64,000 nucleotides of DNA from the NCBI GenBank assembly GCA_964019415.1, contig OZ025883.1:2332086-2396085 (forward strand), in the 5' to 3' direction. This document shows positions 40,651 through 53,139 of the stretch, piece by piece (the first letter of the stretch is position 1; every line of letters begins with the position of its first letter). The stretch is from Ianthella basta. Taxonomy: Eukaryota > Porifera > Demospongiae > Verongiida > Ianthellidae. Below the pieces are notes generated by a model. The model searched no databases. It was not told the origin of the DNA and worked only from the letters and a program-made list of their open reading frames with translations. The position numbers and the translations under genes were made by a program.

Positions 40651-41859
40651 ATCAGCCAGCAGTGCAAGGACAAGGGAGGATGAGGGGCTTAGCTGCTAGA
40701 GTGGAGTGGGCGGGGACTGACCAGTGCAGTGTCTGTCCATGGGGAAGCTAAGCCAGTGATGGTGATGGACCTTTTCCTCTCTCATCCCATCCCCTCTCCT
40801 CCCCTCCCCTCTCCCTCCCCTTCCACTTCCCTCCCCCCTCCCCCTCTTTCCTTCCCCTCCCCTCTCCTCTCCTCCCCTCCCCTCCCCTCTCCTCTTCTCT
40901 CCTCCCCTCCCTTCCCCTCTCTGGGGACCAGTGGGGTGGAGATTTGGGTGAGGGGACCAGAGTGTGGTGGATGTTTGTATTAAGAGATTAAGATGGCCGC
41001 CTACTCCAGTTAATGCCTATTCACCAATATGTAGCTGCAAGTCTGTAGGAAGCATTTAAAATGTGGTGCAGCCAGCTGAAATCATCTGTGGTATCACAGG
41101 TCATGATATCGATGATGCTGATACGAAAGAGATTTTGAGCTTTCGCTGCATCAGCCATTTTTCAGAGGTGAGGCTGAGTACCGTGTAAGCTGTAATTTTT
41201 GTTTTTGAAATTTTTTTGAATCACTTGAAAGGGTCATTTGCAATTTTGTTTTCAAGAATGGTCACCTAATTTTTTGTATTGGTATCATATGCAGTGTATT
41301 TAAATACTAGGAGTATTAAGCTCGAAATATTCAGAATATATTTTTTCGAGAATGCCAACTGCCTCGCAACATGTGTGAAAATAAAAGTCTTGCAGCAATT
41401 AGATTGTACACTGTGCAAGGCTTCTCTACATAGTTGTACAATGAAATGATGGCGGAATAAGGAGTGTGTTGAGTGTGAGGTAGAATCAAGCTATTGTCTG
41501 TACACTGTAGTGTTCAATTCCTTAAATGTCACTCAAGCATAGCATATCATCTTGTATATGTAGTGTATGTATTGGGTAAATGTTGAGCTCATCATCAGTC
41601 GCCTCGATCTGGGGGAATGTTCTATGATGAGTGAGTACGTGCAGATGATCCCAGAGGACAATGTTGAGTGGTGTTCTACCGGTCAGTGACAGCAGTGAAG
41701 GGAGAGGTACCTGCTGGCTGGGTGAGGGGAGGGGGTAATCAATTAATCAATTGGTACAGCTTTTCTCCTCAGTGGGAGGTCACCCTAAACACAGTAATAT
41801 AGTTATTTAATGGCTAGAAATAAGCACAGTTCTGCATTAATCATACTTGGTCTTCCATT

Positions 41860-42430
41860 AATTTTTGTTATCGCTTCATTAAGCACTTCAACATTTCTTT
41901 CTTGTCCTCCTCATTTTCAGCCACTAGCACCAGATCATCACCAAACAACAGAAATTGTACCCTACTCCCTTCTAACTGCACTCCACCCTGGAAACTCTCC
42001 CATGCCTCTCTCACTGTGTTGTCCATCACTAGGTTGAACAGTCATAGTGACATCGTACACTCCTGTCTCACACCCCCGCTACACCAAACCACTCTGAGTT
42101 CTTCCCCTATACCCATGCACATGCTACACTTTGTAAGTACAGTGACTTCACTGCTTCCTTCAGCCTCCCTCTGACGCCAGACCTCTCTAAAACCTGCCAT
42201 AGCAGCTCTCTGTCAAAGCTTTCTCTAAGTCCACACATACAATCATCATCACTCTATTCTTCTCCGTTGTCTTCTCCCCCATTGGCCTTACAGTGAAAAT
42301 CTGGTCAATACAGCTTCTCTTCTTCCAAAATGCACCGTGCTCTTCTAGCACTTTCTGCTCAGTGTTGGCTCTTACCCCCCACAATGCCATACATTCACCT
42401 AGTAATACATTATGTGAACTGTACATGTTT
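41860..42430 (-). mobile_element. LINE reverse-transcriptase fragment
   Basis: On the minus strand: CIDQIFTVRPMGEKTTEKNR, MIVCVDLEKAL, then GVRQECTMSL, a stop, LFNLVMDNTV and the catalytic-site relic LLFGDDLVLVAENEEDKKE (Ala to Gly in the usual FADD). There are stops and a frameshift. It differs from the element at 19054-22245 and lies between two mTOR fragments. Confidence 0.7.
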
Positions 42431-43648
42431 GGTTTACACTACACACACTCTATTGTATGTGTTGTCTGTCTCCACTACTCCCTCTGCAGTGAGCTGTTCA
42501 ATGCGTCCTTTGTCTCCTGCTGGATGGCGCTGGGGATGGCTCAGAAGAAGGACTTGGTGGGCAATCTGAAGCTGGTTTTCTCTGTCCCCAACATCCCTGA
42601 GATCACACCGACACTGCTCAACCTTGCAGAGTTTATGAAACACTCCAAGGTGGCTTCTGTAAGCTGGGCTCTTACTGAGTGTGCTCTTATTGGGTGTGCT
42701 CTTATTTATTGGGTGTGCTCTTATCGTGTTGGCTTTGGTGTGCTTTAACTATAGGCAGTGGGCCTATATTAGTACCGTTACTATAGAACATGTCCACTGA
42801 TTGTAGCCCCTCCCCCAGGGTGACCTGACACTGAACCCTGCCCTCCTGGGGGAGTGTCCCTAGAACTACCGAGCATATGCCAAGGCCCTCCACTACAAGG
42901 AACTGGAGTTCCACAAGGGACCCAGCAGCAAGATTGTGGAGTCCCTCATCAGGTGAAAGGGAGGTGTGTGTGTGGTGTGAATTGTGTGTTTATGTATGTG
43001 TACGTGTTTGTGTGTGGGATGGAGTGTGTTTAGGAACACAGTTTGGTGCTCTTGTTCACATTTTCCAGTTTTGTCTGTCACACACACACACACACAACTA
43101 TAGCTACACTCACATGTAGTGTGCTGGTTGGGAGGGAGAAACTCTTCTTGAAGCTCTAGAGTGCACAGTTGTGATGTGCTTTCAGGGAAAGAGTGGTTTT
43201 GGTATGTATGGAAGGTGTGTGTGTACACAAGATAGGCTTTTGTGTGTAGTTCACTATAGGCCATTGTAGACATTGTCTGTGGTCAGTGCTCACCTCACGA
43301 CTGGTGAGCAAGTGCACTGGAGTGTGTGTGACCTTGTCAGCTGAAGCAGTGCTGACCAGCACACAAGGAAGGGTATCAGATTACATGGTCCCCTTTCATG
43401 GGGAAATTCCCTTCTTGTACATCCAATTCCCGCTCACCCCTCCCATCACATCCCTTTCTTCTTCCCTTCTGTCATTCCCTGTCCTACCTCCACCTCCCCT
43501 CCTCTGCCCCTCCTCCGTTCTCTGACCTCTCTCCAGTGGAATGCTTGTTACATTTACAATAGACCTCGTCATGCACTATACAAGTCTGTCTTTATGTTAT
43601 GTAGCTATTTATTAGAATAATGTACTCTCTAACCCCTGTCTTCCCTGT

Positions 43649-43649
<1 letters not shown>

Positions 43650-43729
<80 letters not shown>
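43650..43729. repeat. (CA)n tract abutting last FATC exon copy
   Basis: About 40 CA units ending in CAG at the decayed exon. Confidence 0.97.
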
Positions 43730-43733
<4 letters not shown>

Positions 43734-44091
43734 TCCCTTTGGTAATACGCAACACAGTATAATAGTGCGAAATGTTTTGATATTGAGCCTACAATTGTAG
43801 TCCTTCAGATTCTAATGAATGTTGCATGTGTTGTGTCTGTACAGAGCATGAGGAAGGAAGGCTGTGTTAGCAAGATGAATTCAAAGTCCAGCTTGTCATG
43901 GCATGGCGATTACAGCCAAGTTTATAACACTGCAGTCACTGCTGTGTGTAGACATGTATGTGATGTGTGTGCTGGTTTGAGTTTGTTGATGAACCAGCTA
44001 TGTACAGCTATATATATTGAGACCGAGGGCAGTGAAAGCATGCAGCAATGTTGTAATCCCCTGTGCACGTGTGTTTACGGGCACTTGATTA

Positions 44092-44099
44092 TGACGTCA
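44092..44099. promoter_or_regulatory. TGACGTCA palindrome before ROCO gene 2
   Basis: Same octamer and position as in units 1 and 3. The first-exon donor is at 44251 (GTGAGTC). Confidence 0.5.
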
Positions 44100-44488
44100 T
44101 ACACAAGGGACGCAGGAGGTTGCAGTCAGACAGAAAGGTCGTTTAGTTGGGCGTGGATCGCTCGAGTTTCGTAACCTGCCGGGAGCCCTGGCTGCCTACC
44201 CACATGCTATAGCCAGCCAGCTGCAGGCGTCCCTTACAGTGGAGGAACAAGTGAGTCTTTTAGATCTGTTGGATTAACTTTAAGTTTAAAGTGTTCAAAT
44301 TCTATAGCTGCTTCAACCATATGCATCTCCCGCGTGGTATCTATAGTTGAGTATCTGTGCTTGAACTGCTCATTGTAGAGAGGCGACCAACTTCACGAGC
44401 GATTTCCCACCCTTTATACAGGTCAACGCTTCCGCTTACCACGTAACGTCAGCCATCTGCTGGTCTCCCTATTTGCTCACCCAGCTAG

Positions 44489-47400
44489 CTGCGCTCCTCC
44501 AGCGGCGGAACACATTTCGTTCACACAGTCTTTCACATTTCGTTCACACAGTCTTTCTCTACCAAGCGCATTGTAGCAGTAATTGGCAATGCTGAACATG
44601 GCAAGAGTACACTGATAGCAGCTCTGCAAGCCGAGGGCAAAAGCATCTTCAAGAGGTTCACCAACAGGTTCACACAAGTGGACGACATCAGACAACGCAC
44701 TGCTGGAATTGAAGCAGTCCAGTTTTCCAGTCGTAAATATGGACAGACCTTGTTCTATGACTTTGCTGGTCAGGCTGATTACCACGGCCTTCATCAGTCC
44801 TTCTTGGAGGCCATGCTGAGCAAGCCGGGAGTGTCTGTCACCCTGTTACTTCTGGTAAAGGCAACCGACGAGGAAGATATCATCACACAGCAAATCACTC
44901 GTTGGCTGCAACCTCTAGCTCTTACATCAGCCCCATCCACTCCACAAGTGATCCTTGCTGGCAGTTTCTTGGACCAAGTAAAGTCCAAAGTGGAAGCAGC
45001 TGAGAAGCTGTTACGATGCATTCAGTATGTGCAGGAGGAGTTGCCTTTCAGCATCCAAGGTCCCTGTCTCCTGGACAGCCGCAAGCCTGAATCTGAGGGT
45101 ATCAATCAGATTTCCACCTTATTTCAAGAGAACCAGCCACTCCAGTTGAACTCGGACATCTTCCCTTACAGTCTTCACTGGATCATGAAGCAAATGCAAA
45201 TTACCCTCTGTGCTCCAGCCATCACACTCCACGCCTTCCATTTGTGGCTGCTGGACGAAGCCAAGCTGGTTCTCAGAAACTTTCCCCCACCTGAGAGCTT
45301 ATGTCTTGACCTAACGGCAGTTGGTCACGCCCTGTTTCTCCCCAACAAACAGGATCCCTCTCAAAGTTGGCTCATTGTGGACCTCCAAGCTGTTCTCCAT
45401 AACGTGTATGGCACGCTGTTTAGTGGGTCCCAGGGCAAGGTCAACCAGTTTGGTCTCCTCCACTGCAGTCAGCTGACCAAGCTGTTTCCCAAAATGGATC
45501 CAACAATGATCCAAGAGGTCCTTATCAGCCTTGAGTTCTGCATCCAGGTTGATGCAAGGATACTGCGAGATGACCTTATGAAGTTAACTGCCAGTACTGA
45601 GGGCGAAGGATGGCTGTACTTCCCTGCTCTGGTGTCAGCCCAACCTCCTGAGCTCTTCCCAAAAGATGCCAACCCACACCAACTCCAGTGGGTGTGCTGG
45701 CAACTGAGGACAGAGGAGAAGCATCTCATCTCAGCAAATCTCCTCCAATGCATCATCCTCCGTCTTGCAGCAAATCACGTTTTTACCCACAAGTTACCCA
45801 GTGCGAGACAGCACTGCTGCAGTGTTTGGATGAATGGTATTTCCTGGATGTCCATTACAGGGGTGGACATTGCAGTCCAGATAAGTAATGGCAGTGTGAT
45901 CCAGGTTGTTGGGTACACTGAAATGGAGCCTGAGAAACTTCACCGATATGTGTCAACCATTGTCCAAGATGTCATCAAAGCAACTACCCAGCTGTCACCG
46001 AAGCTAAAGGCCACACCCTACATCATCCACCCATACACATCCAGTATGTGGGAGGACGACAAAGCCCCTCCCGCTGACTCGCTTTATCCTGTTTTGAGTA
46101 TTGTTAACAGTATCAATGATGGAGGCGACCATGTTTTATCTCTGCTAAAAGAGACTGGTTGTCTTCCCCGCCGGACGAGTGTCACTGAGCTGTTTGGAGG
46201 CTGGTCTCCTTCTCTGTCAGTTGTACAAGACATGGACTTTAAGAAGGAGCCACAGAGTGGTGAGTGTGTTTCCTCTCACTGTTTGATGGAAGCAATTCCT
46301 TCAGTGTACCTCCATATTGTACCCTCATATACATGTAAAGGCCACCAATTCAACTAGTACGATGTGGTTTTGACTAGCCTAAAGGTTGGACACTTGCTTC
46401 CTTCTCTTTTGTACCTGGACCTCCAATCTCTTCAGACCTGCCCTCAGTACCGTCATCCTCCAGCTCACAAAGTGAAGCTACCACTGCTGACAAGGGACCC
46501 TCTCCTGACATGGAAGCACTGAGAACACATCAAGGTATGCTCCATGCTGTGTCACTACACACAAGTGCACCTAACAGTGTGCGGAGTGTGTGAGGTGTGT
46601 CCCTAGCTACTGTCTCTGATGGAGTCTCATGCAATCCACAAACCCCTAGTGTCATGTAGTGAACCGTTAGTGCGCAGAGGAGGTTTAGCGTGTGGCTCAG
46701 CTGGTGACATTCAGATTTTGTGCTAATGCTAATTGGAGAATGGGGAATCCCCACTTTAACTGCACATACATGTTATCAGGTTCGTGTACCATGTGTCTTC
46801 CCTTTACATGAAGCTGTACAAGTACTCAATCTTTTTTGGGACCAGTTCATTGAGGAAATGAATGTTGATGCTGTCGCTTGGGAACTTCTTCACAGAGGCT
46901 TTATCAGTGCGGGCGATAAGAACAAGCTGACACAGTTTAATGAGCCAAGGCAATGCAACCAGTTCCTCCACTGGACTTTGGTGCAAAAGTGTACTGGAGA
47001 GGCCTTTGAGACTGTCTGCGATATTATCACTGCAGTTAAGGGCAACCCAAAGATGAAAGCACTGGGCAAATCTATGAAGAGGAAACTGGAGACAGGTGGG
47101 CATATGTGTGTGTGAGGGAGGAACTGCAGCTCCATGGATGAGTGTTGCAGCAGTTTTGTGTGGCTGGGTATTACATGTATTGGTGAGTAGGTTGGAGTCT
47201 GTGTATAGCGCATTTGTGTGTATGTGTACATGTGTAAGTGAATGAGGGATGCCCTACTTTATTGTTGCTATTTAACCCACTCTTTGTATACAGCTCCACT
47301 CCTTTCAGACCAGCCCTCAGTACTGTCATCCTCCAGCTCCCAAGGTGGTGCTACCACTGCTGACAAGGGACCTTCCCCAGAGATGGAGGTACTGACTACA

Positions 47401-47898
47401 ACACAGCAAGGTATGCTCTATGCAGTGTCACTACACACGAGTGCGCCTCACAGTGTACCACGTGTGGGAGGTGTGTCCCTACTGTCTCTGATGGAGTCTT
47501 CTGCAATCCACTAACCCCAAGTGTCATGTGGTAACCCCTTAGTGCACTGTCAGAGGAGGTTTAGTGTATGGCTCAGTTAGTCGGTGACATTCAGATTTTG
47601 TGGTAATACTAATTGGCGAATGGAAAATTCCCCCATCAGCTGGTTCACTCTGTCAGGTTTGTGTGCAGGGACTTTCCCAGAAGTTGCAACAGAAAACTGT
47701 AATGTAACCCTTATGTCATGTGACAGTCACATGGACCAATTGATATGCACAGTGGCTAAGCATAGTTTGACAATTAACTCTATCTACGCTTGGTGATTGG
47801 TCCATGTCCCACAGCTTCAATGTAGTGACACTACATGCACACAAGTGAACAGTGTTCCAAGTGTGGGAGGGACCATTTGATGTAAATTATAAAATAAA

Positions 47899-47942
<44 letters not shown>

Positions 47943-48721
47943 TTTATAATTTGTATCATGGGCTGCTGTGGATGTCCCTTTCGTGTCCTTGCCTTGCTCT
48001 ACCGTACAGGAGCAGCCTCCTCAAGTGTTCAGGAATGCAGAATTGTGCTCTGTCAGCCAGTGCACTTTGTGGGTAAGTCTGTCCATCCTCAGCATGGGTC
48101 TCTGAGGGCATGGGGCTACCTACTGTGAGGGCACCTCATGCATATGGAGTGGGAGTGGGTTGGGTTGGTAGAGACAGGACATGTGTATGTAGGGTATTAC
48201 ACTCTATTGCTAATTGCCTATTTTTGTCAAAACCAATCCCCCCTCCCCCTCTCCCTTAGGTCACAGGCAGTGTATCATGCTGTTCAGAAAGTTTGTGAGC
48301 CAGAATGCAGCAGGCAAGGGGTGGGCAGTGCTGGAGGGGGTGGGGCTATCCACTGAGGCCATTGACGAGTGTTATGCCAACTCACCCCATGATGAGCAAG
48401 AGGCTGTGCAGTCTGGCTTGAATAGGTGGAAGGATGGTGAAGGGGTCACCCCAGCCATCTGGAAGGTGCTATTTGAAGCAATGGACTACGCTGGCATTGC
48501 TGTACAGCACATCACATCACTGGAGGAGGAACTCCTCAAAGGTACAGTCCTCAATCAGCTGGTCAACTGAGCATGTCTTGTCTGCTGTTGACTGAATGTT
48601 GAGCACTTCCTCCTCCTTTGTTCCTGCAGCTCATTGTATTATATTGAATTATTATACTGGTACTCCACTTAGCCCAGTGGACTACTTTACAGGGAGCAGG
48701 TACATAGAGAAAAAAGGATGA
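44489..48721 (+). CDS. ROCO gene 2: Roc-COR-CARD-Death, ankyrin repeats deleted
   Basis: Open from 44489 (in-frame TAG at 44486) to donor 46259; no ATG precedes the Roc P-loop, so the start is lost or in an unseen exon. Roc GNAEHGKST, DFAGQADYHG and COR (VGHALFLPN, LYFPALV) are intact. Later exons: linker 46436-46534 (normal acceptor AG mutated to AC; an in-phase CTTCAG 18 bases on can replace it), CARD 46814-47095, linker 47294-47410, leader 48010-48072, Death 48260-48541 (GWAVLEGVGLSTEAIDE, then LNRWKDGEGVTPAIWKVL). The next acceptor (48629) leads into an exon running into a pogo-like element and stopping at 48719-48721. The ankyrin exon start is replaced at a junction marked by a tandem 23 bp repeat (44511-44556). 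Probably non-functional without its sensor, but the domains are undamaged. Confidence 0.75.
47901..47940. repeat. (GT)n microsatellite
   Basis: Twenty GT units in an intron of ROCO gene 2, beside a decayed 250 bp stretch where unit 1 has its second CARD exon. Confidence 0.95.
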
Positions 48722-49729
48722 TGATGAGGAGCTAACATAAGTAATGGGTAGGTAATGGATTCTACATGCATATGAGAGTATATGTCAATAAAGTTAGCTA
48801 TATGTACATCAAGTTACAATAGCCTAAGGTTAGTTACATAGTTACAAGTTACAATACAATTACAAATAGTAATGGGTAAGTAATGGATGCTACATATGAG
48901 AGTACACGTGCATGACAATAAAGGTACATAGTTGTAACCTTGCCATCACAAGAGGTAAGCTTCTCAGCTGATGGATGAGCTGGTGCATTATCGAGAAGCA
49001 AAAGCACTTTGTACTCAATGCCGTGATCTTGGCAAAACTTCTTGACATGAGGCACAAACTTCTTCAGCATTGAAAACTTGATCCAGGGAATAACCACCTG
49101 TCTTCATCCTTTGATGCAGCTCGCTCTGAAATGAGTCAACTGCAGAAGTGTCTGCTGACAATGATTCCCCTTGAAGAGAAATGCCTCTGATTCCATGGCG
49201 AGAAATGAAGTTTGAAAGCCATCCAGAGCTAGCCACAAATGACTGAGCACTGCTTTCTGGATAAATGGATGGAAAGAGCTGCAAAGCTTTCTCCTTCAGT
49301 AGGGGCCCTGACACTGGAGCACCCTTAGAGCGCTGTTGCATGAACCATGTGTAGCATGCCTTCTCCAGTTCCTCGAACTTTGCTTCTCTAACAATGCATC
49401 TCTTCTTAGCAAAGGTAGGACAATCGCTCGTAGACACGTACTTCTCGATTTTCTCTCGATCCTTCCATATGTCGCCAACGGTAGACTTCGGAACTCCATG
49501 AATATCACCAACGAGTCGCTGGGACTTCCCTTCCTTTAAGTCGTCAATAATCTTTAGCTTCTGGTCGAGCGTAATGACGCGCCGCTTTCTGCTAGCCATC
49601 TTCACACTATGTGCAAGGAAATCGTGACGTCAGCGTACGTAGTAATAAAATGGCCGGCTTGCTAATTACACCTGCCCGGTAGACCGAGGCGCCCGGAACT
49701 TCGACGACCGGATAAGTGAGGTTCCACTG
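48657..49729 (-). mobile_element. Pogo/Tigger-like DNA transposon, internally deleted
   Basis: The right end on the minus strand starts CAGTGGAACCTCACTTATCC, next to TA. The left end CTGGTACTCCACTTAGCC, also after TA, is an imperfect match. This fits pogo/Tigger inverted ends and TA target duplication. It interrupts a linker exon of ROCO gene 2. The plus-strand left end is read as coding sequence in the predicted tail of that gene. Confidence 0.75.
48870..49605 (-). pseudogene. Pogo/Tigger transposase, deleted
   Basis: Minus-strand start MASRKRRVITLDQKLKIIDD is a CENP-B N-type HTH. It is followed by a second CENP-B-type HTH (about residues 70-150; CYTWFMQQRSKGAPVSG, SNFISRHGI). At about 49080, after GYSLDQVFN, the frame jumps to FVPHVKKFCQDHGIEYK then LLLLDNAPAHPSAEKL, the second catalytic Asp of the DDE domain. 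The segment with the first catalytic Asp is missing and the C-terminus is cut, so there is no activity. Confidence 0.8.
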
Positions 49730-50130
49730 TACTACAAATAGCCGCGCTCTGGAAGGCCGTAGACCTCGAGAGCTACTATAGATAGGAAAGATATCATCCC
49801 TAGAGTGAGTTGTAGGTGGGATGCACCAAATTTCTTACCGAGTATGGTCGCCCCTTAAGTTGCATCTTGATGTGTAATAGAGGAGAGTAACTAGGATGTG
49901 GAGGGCAAGGAGGCATTTATTATAATGTGTAGCTAGCTCTGTTGCTGTTTAATGTAGTGTGGAGAGGTTTGTGTCCCTCAAACTATCCCACCCTATTGTT
50001 GGTGTGGTGTGTAGTGCAAGTTACTGTCCCATATGGTCACTACACGTGTGTGCATGTATTATTGGATGAGCCTGAGCAAGCCCCACTCTAGTGTGTAGTC
50101 TATGCTTGGGGTCAGCCGGCTATCTACCTA

Positions 50131-51110
50131 CCGTATTTGTCCGAATAGAGGCCCGGGCCTCTATTTCTTTCCCGGGAGTTTCGACCCGGCCTCTATTCGA
50201 GCCCGGCTTCTATTCGGGCCGGCTTCTATTAAAATATTTTTTCTAATACTTGGCCTTGTTTCCAATATAAAATCAGTGGTGTATAGTATGGCTCCGCGCA
50301 TAGGGAGAATGACTGCAAGTCAAGATTCGCACGCGATTAGTTCTGTCGTGAAAGAGAGCGTTGATAGAGGCCACCACGTGTATAAGGTGGCAGCGGATTC
50401 CTTGTTCGTCTTCTCTGCGCACTCAACGGCTTTCAACTTGAAGGAGAGTCAGACCTCGTAAGGGGTTTCCGAACACTGCGCCGCGCTCCGTCTGTATTCG
50501 AAGGAACAGCTTCTCGTTGTGTCAGTTTATACATTGACTCTTGTGCTAACTGCGTACAGAAACGGAAGCTGTTCTACTATGATGTACAAGTCTGATTGAT
50601 CAATGAATACAATTATGGGCACACATGCGCACTGCCCAAAATAAAACAGGAGTGCATAAATTACAAAGAAATCAGTCAGAGACATGTACAGTCAGTATTG
50701 TAATAACTGCAATAGATTGAAATGGTTAGGGCCTGCACTCATTGTTGGCAAGGGTAAACGAATCAGGCTTGGCCGGTCTCCCTTGCCGGGATCTGTATCC
50801 TCTGATAGCATTGATTGAGGAAGCTGTTCTACTGCGTGCAGGCGAAACGCGGCGCCCTGTTCGAAAACCCGTCTTGTTCGGAACCCCCCTCTCCTACCTT
50901 ACGACTTTCTGTTTTAGACATCGCTCTTGCAACTCTGGTGATCCTTGGCAACTGTGAAGTGTGACGAGCGACTTGCACTTGCTAAGGAGCACAAAATCGT
51001 CGATCGAGAGGCATTCTGTGTCGATTGCGGCGAAGCCGGCCACTATTCGGACCCGGCCTCTATTAATGTACTGGCCTACTGACCCCCGGCCTCTATTCAA
51101 GCCCCTATTG
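50131..51110. mobile_element. Repeat with CCGGCCTCTATTCG-rich ends
   Basis: Begins ACCGTATTTGTCCGAATAG, followed by several CCGG-CCTCTATTCG motifs on alternating strands, and ends with the same motifs (GACCCGGCCTCTATT, CCCCCGGCCTCTATTCAAG). Elements starting ACCGTATTTACTCGAATAAA are, as I recall, widespread DNA repeats in marine invertebrates. A 58-codon frame at 50288-50461 (MAPRIGRMTASQDSHA...) is not recognised. It lies between units 2 and 3. Confidence 0.5.
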
Positions 51111-51553
51111 TCAGTTGTAATCTCTTGTGTGTGGGGGAATGGATCAATGTATAAGAACGGGTCCTAGGATGGTAAGTTGGGGAAGAAGAGATGATGGTGT
51201 ATTGAGTGCACGAGTTGGTTTAGTTAGTCAGTGTCTACACTATTGATCATGTCCTCAGTGTCAATGTTAGTGTGTGATTTCAGATGATACAAGTGACTTC
51301 TGTGTAGCAGGTGAAGGCCTTGTACTTGCGAGGGCTTCAGGTGCATAGCAACCATGCAATGTACACCTAACTGTCCTGTTCTGAGAATCATTCCTCACAT
51401 TACAGCTTTCTCAGCCCACTGTCTATGCTCTTTACATTCTACACTGCACAAGACTGCAAATACTATAGGTTTTGATCTCTGGGTGAATTGGATGAGTGTC
51501 ACCGTTCTTCTATTAGCTACATGCATATTGACACCTGCCTGTGTGTGTACCTG

Positions 51554-51680
<127 letters not shown>

Positions 51681-52064
51681 ATGTGGCCTGGTCTGGTCTG
51701 GTCCAGTGTCACTCAACATGGTGTGTGTATGTGAGTGTAGTGTTTACCTCATGTCCTGTGTTTTTGGGTAAATATAATTGTGTGTGTTTCCTTCACTGTA
51801 CAACAATAGGTATGTGACATTCCATTTGTGTCTGCATTGTGTGTCCACCTGTGTGTGTCCATCCCTACCCCAACCCACTCCCCACCTCTCCCTCCCTCTC
51901 TGTTCCCCCACTGTGCTCAAAGTGCTCCCTCCTCCCTCTGCATCCTGCAAGGGGTAAGTCCCTAATGTGATTGACACCACACGGTGTGTGTTCTTACATG
52001 AGACACAATGAGAGAGTGTTGTGTTGTGTGTTGTTCTGAGTGGGCTGCTCTCTGTGTCTCCGCA

Positions 52065-53086
52065 GGGAGGATGTCCAAGAATGACTGGGTGAGTGGTTCT
52101 GTCAGCTTGACGTGGAGCTGCTGAAGGAGTCTCCTAGCCCCACCCTGCGTTCCTGTTGGGCTCTTGCTCAAGTGTACAAGGCACTTCCTCAGTGAGTGGA
52201 GTGTGTGAGTGTGGGTGTGTGAGTGACTTGTGAGGTGCTTGAGTGAGTGAGTGGCCGTGCATCATCCACTCCCATCTCCCCTAACTCTTTACTCCAACGG
52301 CCTCTGCCACCCCTTCCTCCCATCCCACTTTATCCCTCTCCTCTTCTGCCCTTTCCTTCTCCTTTTGTCCTCTCTGCCCTTCCATCCTTCCTTTATCATC
52401 TGCCCCTCCCTCCTCCCATCCTCCCTGCCACTCCCCTTTCCCCACCCTCTCTGTCCCTACCTCCTCTCTCCAGGGCTAAAGATGTCAGTTGTTGCCATGG
52501 TGACATGTCCCAATCACATGACCTGTTTCCTGTTCCTCAGGTAACGACTTCCCCCATGAGAAGGGCATTGATGTGTGCCGTCAAATGCAGCTGCTGATTG
52601 ATCAAGCCACTTCACATGAGAACCTCTACATGTGCTACATCAGATGGTGAGTGCGTGGTCCCCTTGTGTGTTGATGTGTGTGGGAGGGGGAAGAGTGAGA
52701 TGTATACACTGAGTGTACAGTGGGTAGTTAGTCATTGACTGATGCCATGTACGTAGTAGTGTAGTGTGTGTTACACCTACCTCTGCCTCTGCCCCTCCCA
52801 CCCCTCCCTGTCTGCCCCTCCCTCTCTGGCCCTTCCACCCCTCCCCCTCTGCTCCTCCCACTCCTTCCCTCTGCCCCTCTCACCTCTCCCCCTCCGCCCT
52901 TCCTACCCCTCCTCCTCTGCCCCTCCCACCTCTGCTCCTCTCCTCCTTTCTCCTCCTTTCTCCAGCTGCTGTTAGACAGTACTCCTCTTCCTGCATGCTG
53001 TACAAGTCACTCACTGACTTGTTGGAATGAAGTATCTCTCTCACCCCTGTCTCCCCTGTAGCTACTTGCGCACACACACATGCGCG

Positions 53087-53126
<40 letters not shown>

Positions 53127-53139
53127 TCCCTTTTGGTGA
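52065..53139 (+). pseudogene. mTOR fragments, unit 3: FAT start and FATC with intact last exon
   Basis: 52065-52200 starts GRMSKNDWV and is then frameshifted. 52541-52646 reads [12 protein letters not shown] then YMCYIRW (family CQCYIGW). Its donor joins in phase to 53124-53139, TGT CCC TTT TGG TGA, restoring the invariant TOR ending WCPFW-stop. This last exon is decayed in units 1 and 2. Same scrambled order as unit 1, so units 1 and 3 share a parent. Confidence 0.75.
53091..53122. repeat. (CA)n tract abutting the FATC last exon
   Basis: About 16 CA units ending CAG at 53123. Confidence 0.93.

Larger units (their letters stand above)
41609..43750 (+). pseudogene. mTOR FAT-domain fragments, unit 2
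   Basis: 41609-41722 reads MSEYVQMIPEDNVEW then breaks (mTOR MEEYTCMIPRD block). 42490-42658 reads FNASFVSCWMALGM, then PEITPTLLNLAEFMKHS. 42819-42952 has a TAG, then YRAYAKALHYKELEF, then KGP. In mTOR the MIPRD block comes after the other two, so the order is scrambled here as well. 43731 onward is the last FATC exon with one base lost (CPF then GN). The fragments differ from those in units 1 and 3. Confidence 0.7.
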
